A DNA stretch of 32,860 nt from Galactobacter sp. (GTDB lineage: Bacteria > Actinomycetota > Actinomycetes > Actinomycetales > Micrococcaceae), in assembly GCF_022712295.1 (NCBI RefSeq), contig NZ_JALAGT010000153.1, positions 1-32,860 on the forward strand. Direction: 5' to 3'. How positions within the stretch are numbered: position 1 is the stretch's first letter; the number at the start of each line of letters is the position of its first letter. Both the position numbers and the translations under genes were made by a program. Under the pieces are notes generated by a model. It did not search any database. It saw only the letters and a program-made list of their open reading frames with translations, and was not told the DNA's origin. This document shows, in pieces, positions 1 to 7,455 of this stretch.

Positions 1-2
1 CC

Positions 3-80
3 AACATCCTGGGCAAGTTGGGACTGGCCTCACGCACGCAGGCCGCGCTCATCGCGGTCAATGCGGGGCTGCTGGGCTAG
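3..80 (+). CDS. C-terminal end of a LuxR/NarL-type response regulator (partial)
   Basis: The frame starting at base 3 reads NILGKLGLASRTQAALIAV and six further residues to a TAG at 78-80. This is the recognition-helix end of the LuxR-type helix-turn-helix domain of two-component response regulators; the spacing of the Ile-Leu, Lys-Leu and Ser-Arg-Thr positions is typical. The gene starts outside the window, so the receiver domain and its partner kinase cannot be seen. It may have no link to the aromatic genes that follow. The family call is fairly safe for such a short piece. Confidence 0.75.
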   Translation, partial: NILGKLGLASRTQAALIAVNAGLLG

Positions 81-94
81 GTAGGCAGTGGTGA

Positions 95-110
95 TACGTC
101 AATTGACGTA
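95..110. promoter_or_regulatory. Perfect 16-bp palindrome upstream of ligM, candidate operator
   Basis: TACGTCAATTGACGTA is its own reverse complement. It lies about 110 bases before the ligM start, in the 140-base gap after the response-regulator stop. A symmetrical site of this size suits a dimeric regulator such as a MarR or GntR protein, both of which are encoded nearby. I could not assign a convincing -10/-35 pair next to it. Which protein binds is unknown. Confidence 0.5.
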
Positions 111-221
111 GTCCAGGTCGGGACAAGCGGCCCATGTGCGCACGTGGCGTGACTCATACGGTTGAGGGGAACAGGGCGAACTCGCCCGCCCACCCAGACC
201 GATCCGAGAGGATGAGCCACC

Positions 222-1622
222 ATGAGCTCCCAGTCCCTGCAGGACATTCTTGATAAGTCCGCCAACCCGGTTGAGCACCTGCGCAACGTGCCCGCCGGCG
301 CCTACGTCTATCCCGTGGTCGCCGCCGAGTTCTCCAACTTCCGCCGCGAGGTGCAGGCCTGGCGTGACACTGCGGTGCTCTTCGACCAGTCCCACCACAT
401 GGACAACCTCTACATCTCCGGTAAGGACGCGCTGAAGCTGATCTCCGACACGGCGATCAACTCCGTGGCCAACTGGCCCGTGAACAAGGCCAAGCAGTAC
501 GTTCCAGTGACCCCCTACGGCCACGTGATCGGCGATGGCATCCTCTTCCGTGAGGCCGAGGACCAGTTCGTGTTCGTGGGCCGCTCCCCTTCGGTGAACT
601 GGCTGCTGTTCCAGGCTGAGAAGGGTGGCTACGACGTGGAGCTGCTCACCGACCGTCGTTCGCCGTCCCGCCCCATGGGCCACGCCGTGACCCGCCAGGA
701 GTGGCGCTTCCAGATCCAGGGCCCGCAGGCCTGGAACGTGATCGAGAAGCTCAACGGTGGCCCGGTTGAGCAGTTGAAGTTCTTCTCCATGTCACATATG
801 AATATCGACGGCACTCAGGTCCGCACGCTGCGTCACGGCATGGCTGGCGAGCCGGGTCTGGAACTGTGGGGACCGTACGAGGACTACGACCGCATCCGCG
901 AGGCCATCGTCTCTGCCGGTGCCGAGTTCGGCCTGGAGCAGGCCGGCTCCCGCGCCTACTCCTGCAATACCCTCGAGTCCGGCTGGATCCCCTCCCCACT
1001 TCCGGGCATCTACTCCGGCGACGAGCTGGCCGACTATCGCACGTGGCTCGGTGCGGACAGCTACGAAGCCGTCTCCGCCGTGGCCGGTTCCTACGTCCCG
1101 GAGTCGGTCGAGGGCTACTACACCACCCCATGGGAGCTGGGCTACGGCTCCTTCATCAAGCACGACCACGACTTCATCGGTGCCGACGCTCTGAAGGCCA
1201 TGGATCCGGCCGCGCAGCGCAAGAAGGTCACCCTGGCCTGGGACAGCAACGACATGGCCACCATCCAGGCCTCGATGTTCCAGAACGACAAGCTGCCCTA
1301 CAAGTTCTTCGATCTGCCCAACGCCAACTACGGCGCCTCCAACTTCGATTCCGTGGTGGATGATGACGGCAACGTGGTGGGCGTGTCCATGTTCACCGGC
1401 TACTCCTGGAACGAGAAGCGTGCGCTGTCCCTGGCGATCGTGAACCCTGATGTGGAGATCGGCACGCCGCTGCACGTGCTCTGGGGCGAGCCGGAGACCA
1501 CGGGCAAGCGCTCCGCTCAGCCACACCGCCAGTACAAGGCCGGCGTGGACGTCTCCCCCGTCCCGTACTCCGAGGTGGTCCGCCGCGTCTACACCGAGGG
1601 CGGCTGGCGCAAGAACGCCTGA
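222..1622 (+). CDS. ligM: LigM-type tetrahydrofolate-dependent aryl O-demethylase (vanillate / 3-O-methylgallate / syringate)
   Basis: This cytosolic GcvT-fold enzyme moves the methyl group of a methoxylated benzoate to tetrahydrofolate, giving the free phenol and 5-methyl-THF. The 466 residues match the length of Sphingobium LigM and DesA. Stretches I recognise from LigM run throughout: GAYVYPVVA near 26, VLFDQ-HHM near 52, KQYVPVTPYGHVIGDGI near 91, TLRHGMAG near 202, and NTLESGWIPSPLP near 249. Tyr246 falls at the position of the catalytic tyrosine (Tyr247) I recall for LigM. The start is ATG with a GAGAGGA ribosome site 9 bases upstream. It is transcribed alone and ends at a strong hairpin. 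Vanillate would give protocatechuate; 3-O-methylgallate would give gallate. Whether it prefers vanillate/3-O-methylgallate (LigM) or syringate (DesA) cannot be decided here. No metF or ligH for recycling methyl-THF lies in the window. Confidence 0.9.
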   Translation: MSSQSLQDILDKSANPVEHLRNVPAGAYVYPVVAAEFSNFRREVQAWRDTAVLFDQSHHMDNLYISGKDALKLISDTAINSVANWPVNKAKQYVPVTPYGHVIGDGILFREAEDQFVFVGRSPSVNWLLFQAEKGGYDVELLTDRRSPSRPMGHAVTRQEWRFQIQGPQAWNVIEKLNGGPVEQLKFFSMSHMNIDGTQVRTLRHGMAGEPGLELWGPYEDYDRIREAIVSAGAEFGLEQAGSRAYSCNTLESGWIPSPLPGIYSGDELADYRTWLGADSYEAVSAVAGSYVPESVEGYYTTPWELGYGSFIKHDHDFIGADALKAMDPAAQRKKVTLAWDSNDMATIQASMFQNDKLPYKFFDLPNANYGASNFDSVVDDDGNVVGVSMFTGYSWNEKRALSLAIVNPDVEIGTPLHVLWGEPETTGKRSAQPHRQYKAGVDVSPVPYSEVVRRVYTEGGWRKNA

Positions 1623-1640
1623 TCGGGCCCGCTGATAAGA

Positions 1641-1698
1641 GGGCCTGACGTCGTGTGGTGCCTGATCGTTCGATCAGGCACCACACGACGTCGGGCCT
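1641..1698. terminator. Long bidirectional hairpin terminator between ligM and marR
   Basis: Arms 1647-1668 and 1671-1692 are perfectly complementary over 22 bp around a 2-base centre. The stem continues through a G-U pair and flanking GGCC/GGCC to about 27 pairs. It sits between two convergent genes and probably stops transcription from both sides. No clear T-tract follows. Confidence 0.75.
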
Positions 1699-1716
1699 TG
1701 GCAGTCCAGATCGAGA

Positions 1717-2157
1717 TCATGACACGGTTGCAGGCTCGGCCTCACCGAGCGCACGTCGACAATGACGCAGCAGCTCCTCGAACTGAACACGCTCCTCGCG
1801 GGAGAGCCCATCCACCATGGAGTCCTCGAGTTCCAGCACGTCTGGGCCGGCCTCCTGGATGACGGCCTCGCCGCTCGCGGTGAGTGTCAGCAGCATGCGG
1901 CGGGCGTGCCCCGGGTCCTGCGCACGACTCACGAGCCGGCGTTCAAGCAGCGGTTCCAGGGTGCCCGCCATGGACTGCGCCGTGACGAACGAACGTCTAG
2001 CCAGTTCCGAACTCGTCAGCCCGGGGCGTCGGCTCAACACGGTCAGCGCCGTGAACTGAGTGGCCGTGAGCCCGTGGTCAACGCAGACCCGGGTGAAACG
2101 TGGTCTGAGGATGGTCTCCAGCTGTTTCAAGGCGTAGATCAAGCTTCCCGGCTGCAC
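1717..2157 (-). CDS. MarR-family regulator of the hydroxycinnamate operon (CouR-like by position)
   Basis: This is a winged-helix MarR protein. The core begins GSLIYALKQLETILRPRF, followed by the helix-turn-helix region (LTATQFTALTVLSRRPGL, then SELARRSFVTAQSMAGTLEPL) and the wing (RRLVSRAQDPGHARRMLLTLT). I place the start at GTG 2157, preceded by AGAGG with suitable spacing, giving 146 residues, the usual MarR length. An in-frame ATG at 2241 would give 174 residues, but it has no ribosome site and lies 2 bases from the inverted-repeat operator. The gene is divergent from the MaoC-SDR-CoA ligase operon. In Rhodococcus the related cou genes are repressed by the MarR protein CouR and induced by hydroxycinnamoyl-CoA. 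The same role here is inference. Confidence 0.8.
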   Translation of the reverse strand: MQPGSLIYALKQLETILRPRFTRVCVDHGLTATQFTALTVLSRRPGLTSSELARRSFVTAQSMAGTLEPLLERRLVSRAQDPGHARRMLLTLTASGEAVIQEAGPDVLELEDSMVDGLSREERVQFEELLRHCRRALGEAEPATVS

Positions 2158-2242
2158 GGCCACCTCTGTTTCATCACTCGTTCTGGCACCGCACCGATTC
2201 CACGGCCCACGCACAGAGTATCGAAGGTCTTCCTTGTCCATC

Positions 2243-2269
2243 GAGTTTCAGGTAACTTGAAACTCAAGT
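2243..2269. promoter_or_regulatory. Overlapping inverted repeats in the marR / maoC divergent promoter, probable MarR operator
   Basis: GAGTTTCA (2243-2250) and TGAAACTC (2258-2265) form 8-bp arms with a 7-base spacer. A second repeat, ACTTGA-AAC-TCAAGT (2255-2269), overlaps it. The site lies between the divergent marR and maoC genes, where a repressor could control both. The binding protein is inferred from position. Confidence 0.6.
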
Positions 2270-2334
2270 GATGGCGGTCACGCCTACGGGCCCGCCGCAC
2301 ATTCACACCACAACCCACCGAAGAAAGGTCGAAG

Positions 2335-2799
2335 ATGACCACGACGCAAGCGGTTTCCACCGCCGTCACCGATCTTCCACAGCTGGCAGGGGCCGCTTAC
2401 GGCCCCTCCGCCTGGCGCCCCATCACCCAGGAAGAGGTCGACCTCTTCGCGCGTGTGACGGGCGATCACAATCCCATCCATGTGGACCCCGAGGCGGCAG
2501 CCAAGACCCCCTACGGGCGCACCATCGCCCACGGCCTGCTGACCCTGTCCCTGGTGGTCCCCATGATGGATGAGGTCTTCACCATCACCGGCGCCTCCAT
2601 GGGCATCAACTACGGCCTCAACAAGGTCCGTTTCCCCGCCCCGGTCCCCGTTGGATCCAACGTCCGCGTGCACGGCGTGGTGGACGAGGTCAGCGAGATC
2701 CCGGGTGGCTACCAGCTGCTCACCACCGTCACATGGGACATCGAAGGGTCGGAGAAGCCGGTCTGCGTGGCCCAACTGGTTCTGAGGTACTACGCATGA
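2335..2799 (+). CDS. MaoC-like (R)-specific enoyl-CoA hydratase
   Basis: This is a single hot-dog-fold hydratase of 154 residues, a normal length for the family. The hydratase-2 motif is intact: GDHNPIHVD near 43-51 followed by GRTIAHGLLT near 61-70, with Asp44 and His49 five residues apart as in the catalytic pair. It would add water to an aryl-acrylyl-CoA (for example feruloyl- or p-coumaroyl-CoA) to give the beta-hydroxy thioester. It is the first gene of the operon, and its stop overlaps the SDR start by ATGA (2796-2799), implying coupled translation. An AAGAAAGG-like ribosome site precedes the ATG. The family is clear; the substrate comes from the CoA ligase and CouO-like genes downstream. 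Confidence 0.85.
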   Translation: MTTTQAVSTAVTDLPQLAGAAYGPSAWRPITQEEVDLFARVTGDHNPIHVDPEAAAKTPYGRTIAHGLLTLSLVVPMMDEVFTITGASMGINYGLNKVRFPAPVPVGSNVRVHGVVDEVSEIPGGYQLLTTVTWDIEGSEKPVCVAQLVLRYYA

Positions 2800-3704
2800 G
2801 CGCCGCAGCAGATCTCACCGGACGCGTCGCCGTCGTCACCGGCGCGGGCCGCAGCCTGGGCCGCGCCTACGCCCTTGCCCTGGCCTCCGCCGGCGCCGCC
2901 GTGGTCGTCAACGACATGGACGCGGACTCCGCGAACGCCACTGTGGCAGACATCGTTGCCGCCGGCGGCCGCGCCACCGCCGTGATCGCCCCCGTTGGCC
3001 CCTCCGAGACCGCGCAGCGGCTCGTGGACACCGCGATCTCCGAGTTCGGCCGCATCGACGCCATGATCTGCAACGCGGGAGTTCTCCGCGACAAGGTCCT
3101 CTGGAAGATGTCCGACGACGATTTCGACCTGGTGGTCTCCACTCACCTTCGCGGGTCCTTCACCTGCGGCCGCGCTGCGGCCATCGCCATGAAGGAACAG
3201 GGCGAGGGCGGGCGCATCGTGCTCATCGGCTCCCCCGCCGGGCAGTACGGCAGCTTCGGCCAGACCAACTACGCCTCCGTGAAGGCAGGACTCGTGGCCA
3301 TGGCCCGCACCTGGTCGCTGGAGCTGGCCCGCGCAGGCATCACCGCGAACGCCGTGGTGCCCACCGCGCTGACGCCCATGACGGCCACCATCCCCATGTA
3401 CACGGACGTTTACGAGACCTACCAGGCGGGCGAGGAGATCCCCCACGAGTTCCGCCACGATCATGCCCTCGGCACACCTGAGGACGTGGCGGCACTCATC
3501 GTGTGGCTGGCCTCCGCGGCCTCGAACGAAGTGACCGGTCAGGCCATCGGCATCGGAGGCGACAAACTGGCGCTCTTCGCCCACCCCCACGAGGAGGCCG
3601 TGGCCTACTGCCGCGGTGGCTGGGATCCGGACGGGATCGACGAGACGTGGCGGGACACCTTCGCGGCCTCCGCCCAGCGTTCCGGCCCACCCACGCTGGA
3701 CTGA
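2796..3704 (+). CDS. Short-chain dehydrogenase, probable beta-hydroxyacyl-CoA dehydrogenase
   Basis: This is a 302-residue classical SDR. The Rossmann nucleotide motif TGAGRSLGRAYA is near residue 16, NAGVLRD near 92 and the catalytic Ser plus Tyr-x-x-x-Lys (GSPAGQYGSFGQTNYASVK) near 143-161. A C-terminal extension beyond residue 250 (EEAVAYCRGGWDPDGIDETW) resembles the tail of multifunctional-enzyme-type hydroxyacyl-CoA dehydrogenases. Following the MaoC hydratase, the expected reaction is NAD-dependent oxidation of 3-aryl-3-hydroxypropionyl-CoA to the beta-keto thioester. I chose ATG 2796, which overlaps the MaoC stop, over an upstream alternative at 2733 inside maoC. Fold and class are certain; the substrate is inferred from context. 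Confidence 0.85.
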   Translation: MSAAADLTGRVAVVTGAGRSLGRAYALALASAGAAVVVNDMDADSANATVADIVAAGGRATAVIAPVGPSETAQRLVDTAISEFGRIDAMICNAGVLRDKVLWKMSDDDFDLVVSTHLRGSFTCGRAAAIAMKEQGEGGRIVLIGSPAGQYGSFGQTNYASVKAGLVAMARTWSLELARAGITANAVVPTALTPMTATIPMYTDVYETYQAGEEIPHEFRHDHALGTPEDVAALIVWLASAASNEVTGQAIGIGGDKLALFAHPHEEAVAYCRGGWDPDGIDETWRDTFAASAQRSGPPTLD

Positions 3705-3735
3705 GCCAAGGACAACGATGAAGGAGAGCACAACG

Positions 3736-5334
3736 ATGGAGTTGAGCTACGGGGAGATCTGGGCTCGGGTGGCGGCCGCAGTGCCTGAACGCACCGCGGT
3801 CTCCGGTGCTGGGATCACGCTGACCTACGCCGATCTGGCACGGCAAGCCGCACAGCTGCGCGCGGTATTCGCCGAACGCGGCATCCAGGCCGGACAGACC
3901 GTGGCGATCATGTCCCACAACCGCCCCGAGTACCTGGTGACGCTCATGGCGTGCGCGCTCTCCGGCATCACCGCGGTCCCCATGAACTTCCGCTATCACG
4001 CGGCGGAGCTGGAACCCCTCCTGGAGGATTGCGACGCCCAGGCCGTGATCTACACGGCCACCCTGCAGGAGGAGATGTCCAAGGTTCAGGCCCCCAACGT
4101 GCGCTGGTGGTTGCGTCTGGAGGACGTGGAAACCTCCGCCCCGGTGCTGAACCACGGAACACGCTGGGAGGAGGTCGCGAAAGCGACCCCGACCACCGCC
4201 GTCGGGCATGAGCCCGGCGAACTCATGGTCTACACCGGCGGCACCACAGGACGCCCCAAGGGCGTGGTGTGGGGCATGGCGGAGCTGTTCGAGATCCAGA
4301 TGTTCTCCATCTACGGGACGCTGGGCCTGGAGCATCCCTCCACCATGGAAGACGCCGTTGCGATCGCGGCGGCCCCGGACGTGTCGCACGAGGTGGTGCT
4401 CCCCCTGGCACCGCTGATGCATGGAACGGCTCTGTTCAACTCCATGAACGCTTTGGTCACGGGTGGCAGCGTGGTCATGCTGCCCACGGCCCGATTCGAC
4501 GCCGCGGAGGCCAACCGGATCATCCAGGAGCAGCACGTCAACCGCCTCATCGTGGCCGGGGACGCCATCGCACTTCCCTTGGTTGAAGCAGCCGAGGCGG
4601 AGGATGCGGACTGGAGCAGCCTCCAGAACGTGATGAGTTCCGGCATGCGTTTCTCCGACGAGGTCAAGGCACGCCTGCATTCACTCACGGATCTGGCCAT
4701 CACTGACCTGCTGGCCTCCAGCGAGGGCGGCCCCTATGCGGTGGCCACCTCGCGCTCTGCCGAGGATCTGCCGGCCAAACTCACCCTGTTCCCCGGCGCC
4801 GTGGTGCTGGACGAGCGCGACCGTGAGGTCCAGGACGTCGACGGTGCGGAGGGCGTGCTCGCCTACGGCGGGAAGCTGCCCAAGGGCTACCACGGGGACC
4901 CGGCCAAGACCGCGGAGACCTTCCGTATCATCAACGGCCACCGCTACGTTGCGGCCGGGGACCTGGTGCGTGTCCTGGGCGGGGGGCGCATCGAGCTGCT
5001 GGGCCGCGGCAGCGCCGTGGTCAATACGGGCGGGGAGAAGGTCTTCCCCTCCGAGGTGGAGGAGGCGCTGTTGGACCACCCCGCCGTGGAGGACGCGGCC
5101 GTGTTCGGGGTCCCGGATCCTCGCTTCGGTGAGGCCGTGGTGGCCGCCGTGGCCCTGCACGACGGGTTCTCGGCAACGGAGCGGGAGCTCTCCGGCTTCG
5201 TCGGTGAGCGCCTGGCCGGGTACAAGAAGCCCCGCAAGATCTTGATCCGATCCAGTCTGGACCGCTCCCCCAGTGGGAAGTTGTCCCTGGCCAAGCTCAA
5301 ACAAGCCGTCATCGAGACTAAGGCAGGTGCGTGA
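3736..5334 (+). CDS. Acyl/aryl-CoA synthetase (AMP-forming), likely hydroxycinnamate-CoA ligase
   Basis: This is an ANL-superfamily ligase of 532 residues. The phosphate-binding loop YTGGTTGRPKG is near residue 164-174, the hinge region carries GRGSAVVNTGGEKVFPSEVEE near 423, and the catalytic lysine lies in SPSGKLSLAKLK near the C terminus. The acid is adenylated and then transferred to CoA. The start is ATG 3736, because AAGGAG at 3721-3726 is correctly placed for it; the ATG at 3718 overlaps that site. The gene corresponds in position to couL of Rhodococcus or to the phd ligase of Corynebacterium, suggesting ferulate, p-coumarate, caffeate or their dihydro forms as substrates. Its stop overlaps the next ATG by one base (TGATG). 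Confidence 0.85.
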   Translation: MELSYGEIWARVAAAVPERTAVSGAGITLTYADLARQAAQLRAVFAERGIQAGQTVAIMSHNRPEYLVTLMACALSGITAVPMNFRYHAAELEPLLEDCDAQAVIYTATLQEEMSKVQAPNVRWWLRLEDVETSAPVLNHGTRWEEVAKATPTTAVGHEPGELMVYTGGTTGRPKGVVWGMAELFEIQMFSIYGTLGLEHPSTMEDAVAIAAAPDVSHEVVLPLAPLMHGTALFNSMNALVTGGSVVMLPTARFDAAEANRIIQEQHVNRLIVAGDAIALPLVEAAEAEDADWSSLQNVMSSGMRFSDEVKARLHSLTDLAITDLLASSEGGPYAVATSRSAEDLPAKLTLFPGAVVLDERDREVQDVDGAEGVLAYGGKLPKGYHGDPAKTAETFRIINGHRYVAAGDLVRVLGGGRIELLGRGSAVVNTGGEKVFPSEVEEALLDHPAVEDAAVFGVPDPRFGEAVVAAVALHDGFSATERELSGFVGERLAGYKKPRKILIRSSLDRSPSGKLSLAKLKQAVIETKAGA

Positions 5335-6221
5335 TGGCGCTCTATCAAACGGCAGTGGACCCGTCCTCCGTGGAGGGCATCGACACCCACGTGCACATCC
5401 AGGTGGACTCCACCGGACGCACCGCGTTGCCGCAAAAGGTGTTGGACGCCATGGACGCCTACTTCGGCGCCGGCGACCCGCCGTTGGACGTCGCTGGAAC
5501 CGCGTCCTACTACCGTGAACGGAACCTGGCCGCAGTGGTCTTCACCGTGGACGCCACCACGGCCATGGGACACGCGCCCAACAGCATCGACGAGCTGGTG
5601 TCCCAGGCTGCGGACCAAGCCGACGTGCTGATCCCGTTCGGGTCCGTCGATCCGCTCCAGGGTGAGCGCGCCGTGGAGGAGGCCCAGCGTCAGGCTTCGG
5701 ACCTCGGCGTGCGCGGCTTCAAGTTCCATCCCACCGTGCAGAACTTCGACCCGTCCTCGGAGGAGTTCACCCCACTGTTCTCCGCTCTGGAGGACCTGCG
5801 TCTGCCCATCGTGGTGCACACGGGCCAGACGGGAGTGGGCGCCGGCGTCCCCGGAGCCTTCGGGTTGCAGTTGGAGTTGTCCAACCCCATGAAACTGGAC
5901 GTCGTGGCCGCCCGCCACCCGGGGCTGACCATCATCATGGCCCACCCCTCGGTGCCGTGGCAGGACGAGGCCATCTCCGTGGCCACGCACAAGCTCAACA
6001 CCTACATCGACCTCTCCGGCTGGGCGCCCAAGTACTTCGCGCCCTCCCTGGTCAGGGCCGCAGGAACCTACCTGAGCGACCGGTGTCTCTTCGCCTCCGA
6101 TTTCCCCGCCATCAGCCCGGACCGCTGGCTCAAGGAATTCGCTGAGCTCCCCATCAAGGACGCCGCCCGGCCCAAGATCCTCAAAGGTAACGCCGTGAAA
6201 TTGTTAGGACTGGGCGCATGA
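5334..6221 (+). CDS. couO: CouO-like amidohydrolase, beta-ketoacyl-CoA hydrolase
   Basis: This 295-residue amidohydrolase-superfamily (TIM-barrel) protein has metal-ligand His in DTHVH (residues 18-22), KFHPT near 135, VVHTGQTG near 161, IMAHPS near 200 and the barrel-end Asp256 in FASDFP. In Rhodococcus CouO, Asp257 is the reported metal ligand and the enzyme hydrolyses aryl-beta-ketopropionyl-CoA, replacing both thiolase and thioesterase. The residue agreement and the neighbours (ligase, hydratase, dehydrogenase) support the same function. The product would be a 3-aryl-3-oxopropionate, shortened to the benzoate. LigI lactonase has a similar length but a different N-terminal pattern. A GTG directly before the ATG is an alternative start. 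Confidence is good for the family and moderate for the exact reaction. Confidence 0.75.
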   Translation: MALYQTAVDPSSVEGIDTHVHIQVDSTGRTALPQKVLDAMDAYFGAGDPPLDVAGTASYYRERNLAAVVFTVDATTAMGHAPNSIDELVSQAADQADVLIPFGSVDPLQGERAVEEAQRQASDLGVRGFKFHPTVQNFDPSSEEFTPLFSALEDLRLPIVVHTGQTGVGAGVPGAFGLQLELSNPMKLDVVAARHPGLTIIMAHPSVPWQDEAISVATHKLNTYIDLSGWAPKYFAPSLVRAAGTYLSDRCLFASDFPAISPDRWLKEFAELPIKDAARPKILKGNAVKLLGLGA

Positions 6222-7384
6222 TCTCCGACCTCTACGAACTGATCGACCCGCTCGGCTCCTCCGTCGGACTCACGGACGCCGAACTGGCGCACCTGACCCG
6301 GCTGCGCCACACGCTGGACACCGAGATCACGCCTCTGATCCCTGCGGCGTGGGAGGCCGGGGAGACCCCGGAGTCCATCCGACCCACCCTCGCCGGGCTT
6401 GGCCTCGTCGATCCAGCCGACGTCCTGGGACCGGACGGACACGAATCCGCGCTGTACCAGGGGTTCCGAACCTTCGAACTCTCCCGCTGCGACCTGTCCG
6501 TGCAGATCCTCTTCAACGGCCAAGCCTCCATGTTCCGCACCCTGATCAGGGAACTCGCCGCCCCGGACCGAGCAGCGGCGTGGGACAGGAAGATCGCGGA
6601 CTTCGAGCTGACCGGCTGCTTCGCCCTGACCGAGCCCGACCACGGCTCCGATGTGGCCGGTGGCCTGGAGACCACGGCCGTCCGCGACGGCGACTCCTGG
6701 GTCATCAATGGCGCCAAGAAGTGGATCGGCAACGCCGCCATCTCCGACTACCTGTTGATCATCGCACGCACCGAGGACGGGATCGGGGGCTTCCTGGTCC
6801 CTCGCGAGGCACCCGGGGTCCAGCTGGAGAAGATCGAGGGCAAGATCGCCGTGCGCATGGTCAACAACGCACAGATCACCCTGGCCGACGTGCGCGTCCC
6901 CGACTCCGCGCGCCTGCCCCGCCTCAATTCGTTCGCGGACATCAACCGCGCCATGCGCGGCCTGCGGGCCGACGTCGTGTGGACGGCTGCCGGAATGCAG
7001 GCAGGCATCCTCGAGGCCGCTCGCAGCTACGCCACCGAACGGGTTCAGTTCGGCAAGCCCATCGGCGGCTTCCAGTTGGTGCAGGAGAAACTCGCCCGGA
7101 TCTACGCGAACCTGGCCTCCACCCTGGCCATGGCGGAAACGCTCACCCGGGGCGCCACAGACGGTGTGGTCCCGGCGTCCCTCGCCAAGCTCTTCGCCGC
7201 TCAGCGCCTGCGCGAATCCGCGGCTCTTGGCCGAGAGATCGGAGGCGGCAACGGCGTGCTGCTGGAACACCACCTGGCCCGCTTCTTCGCCGACGCGGAG
7301 GGCGTCTACACCTTCGAGGGCACCCACGAGGTCAACAGCCTCATCGTGGGCAGGCATCTGACGGGCCTCGGCGCTTTCCACTGA
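6218..7384 (+). CDS. Acyl-CoA dehydrogenase, glutaryl-CoA dehydrogenase-like clade
   Basis: This FAD flavoenzyme of 388 residues has the family signature CFALTEPDHGSDVAGGLETTA near 131-151, a WVINGAKKWIGNA segment near 160, and YTFEGTHEVNSLIVGR at the C-terminal end. Glu367 in that last motif is at the catalytic-base position used by the glutaryl-CoA dehydrogenase group. The ATG overlaps the previous stop (ATGA, 6218-6221), so it belongs to the same operon. A dehydrogenase is not needed for cinnamates, which already carry the double bond. It would be needed to feed saturated phenylpropionates (dihydrocinnamates) into the route, as in the Corynebacterium phd cluster. That role is inferred. Confidence 0.85.
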   Translation: MISDLYELIDPLGSSVGLTDAELAHLTRLRHTLDTEITPLIPAAWEAGETPESIRPTLAGLGLVDPADVLGPDGHESALYQGFRTFELSRCDLSVQILFNGQASMFRTLIRELAAPDRAAAWDRKIADFELTGCFALTEPDHGSDVAGGLETTAVRDGDSWVINGAKKWIGNAAISDYLLIIARTEDGIGGFLVPREAPGVQLEKIEGKIAVRMVNNAQITLADVRVPDSARLPRLNSFADINRAMRGLRADVVWTAAGMQAGILEAARSYATERVQFGKPIGGFQLVQEKLARIYANLASTLAMAETLTRGATDGVVPASLAKLFAAQRLRESAALGREIGGGNGVLLEHHLARFFADAEGVYTFEGTHEVNSLIVGRHLTGLGAFH

Positions 7385-7455
7385 CTTCACCCCTTTATCC
7401 CTTCATATCCCCGACCCGCACCCGGAGTTCATTAGCAGTTCAAAGGAGACCTGCC

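Noticed and set aside
5334..6221. LigI (2-pyrone-4,6-dicarboxylate lactonase) as identity of the 295-residue amidohydrolase
   Set aside because: The length fits, but the N terminus, motifs and operon context match CouO, including the metal Asp at 256/257.
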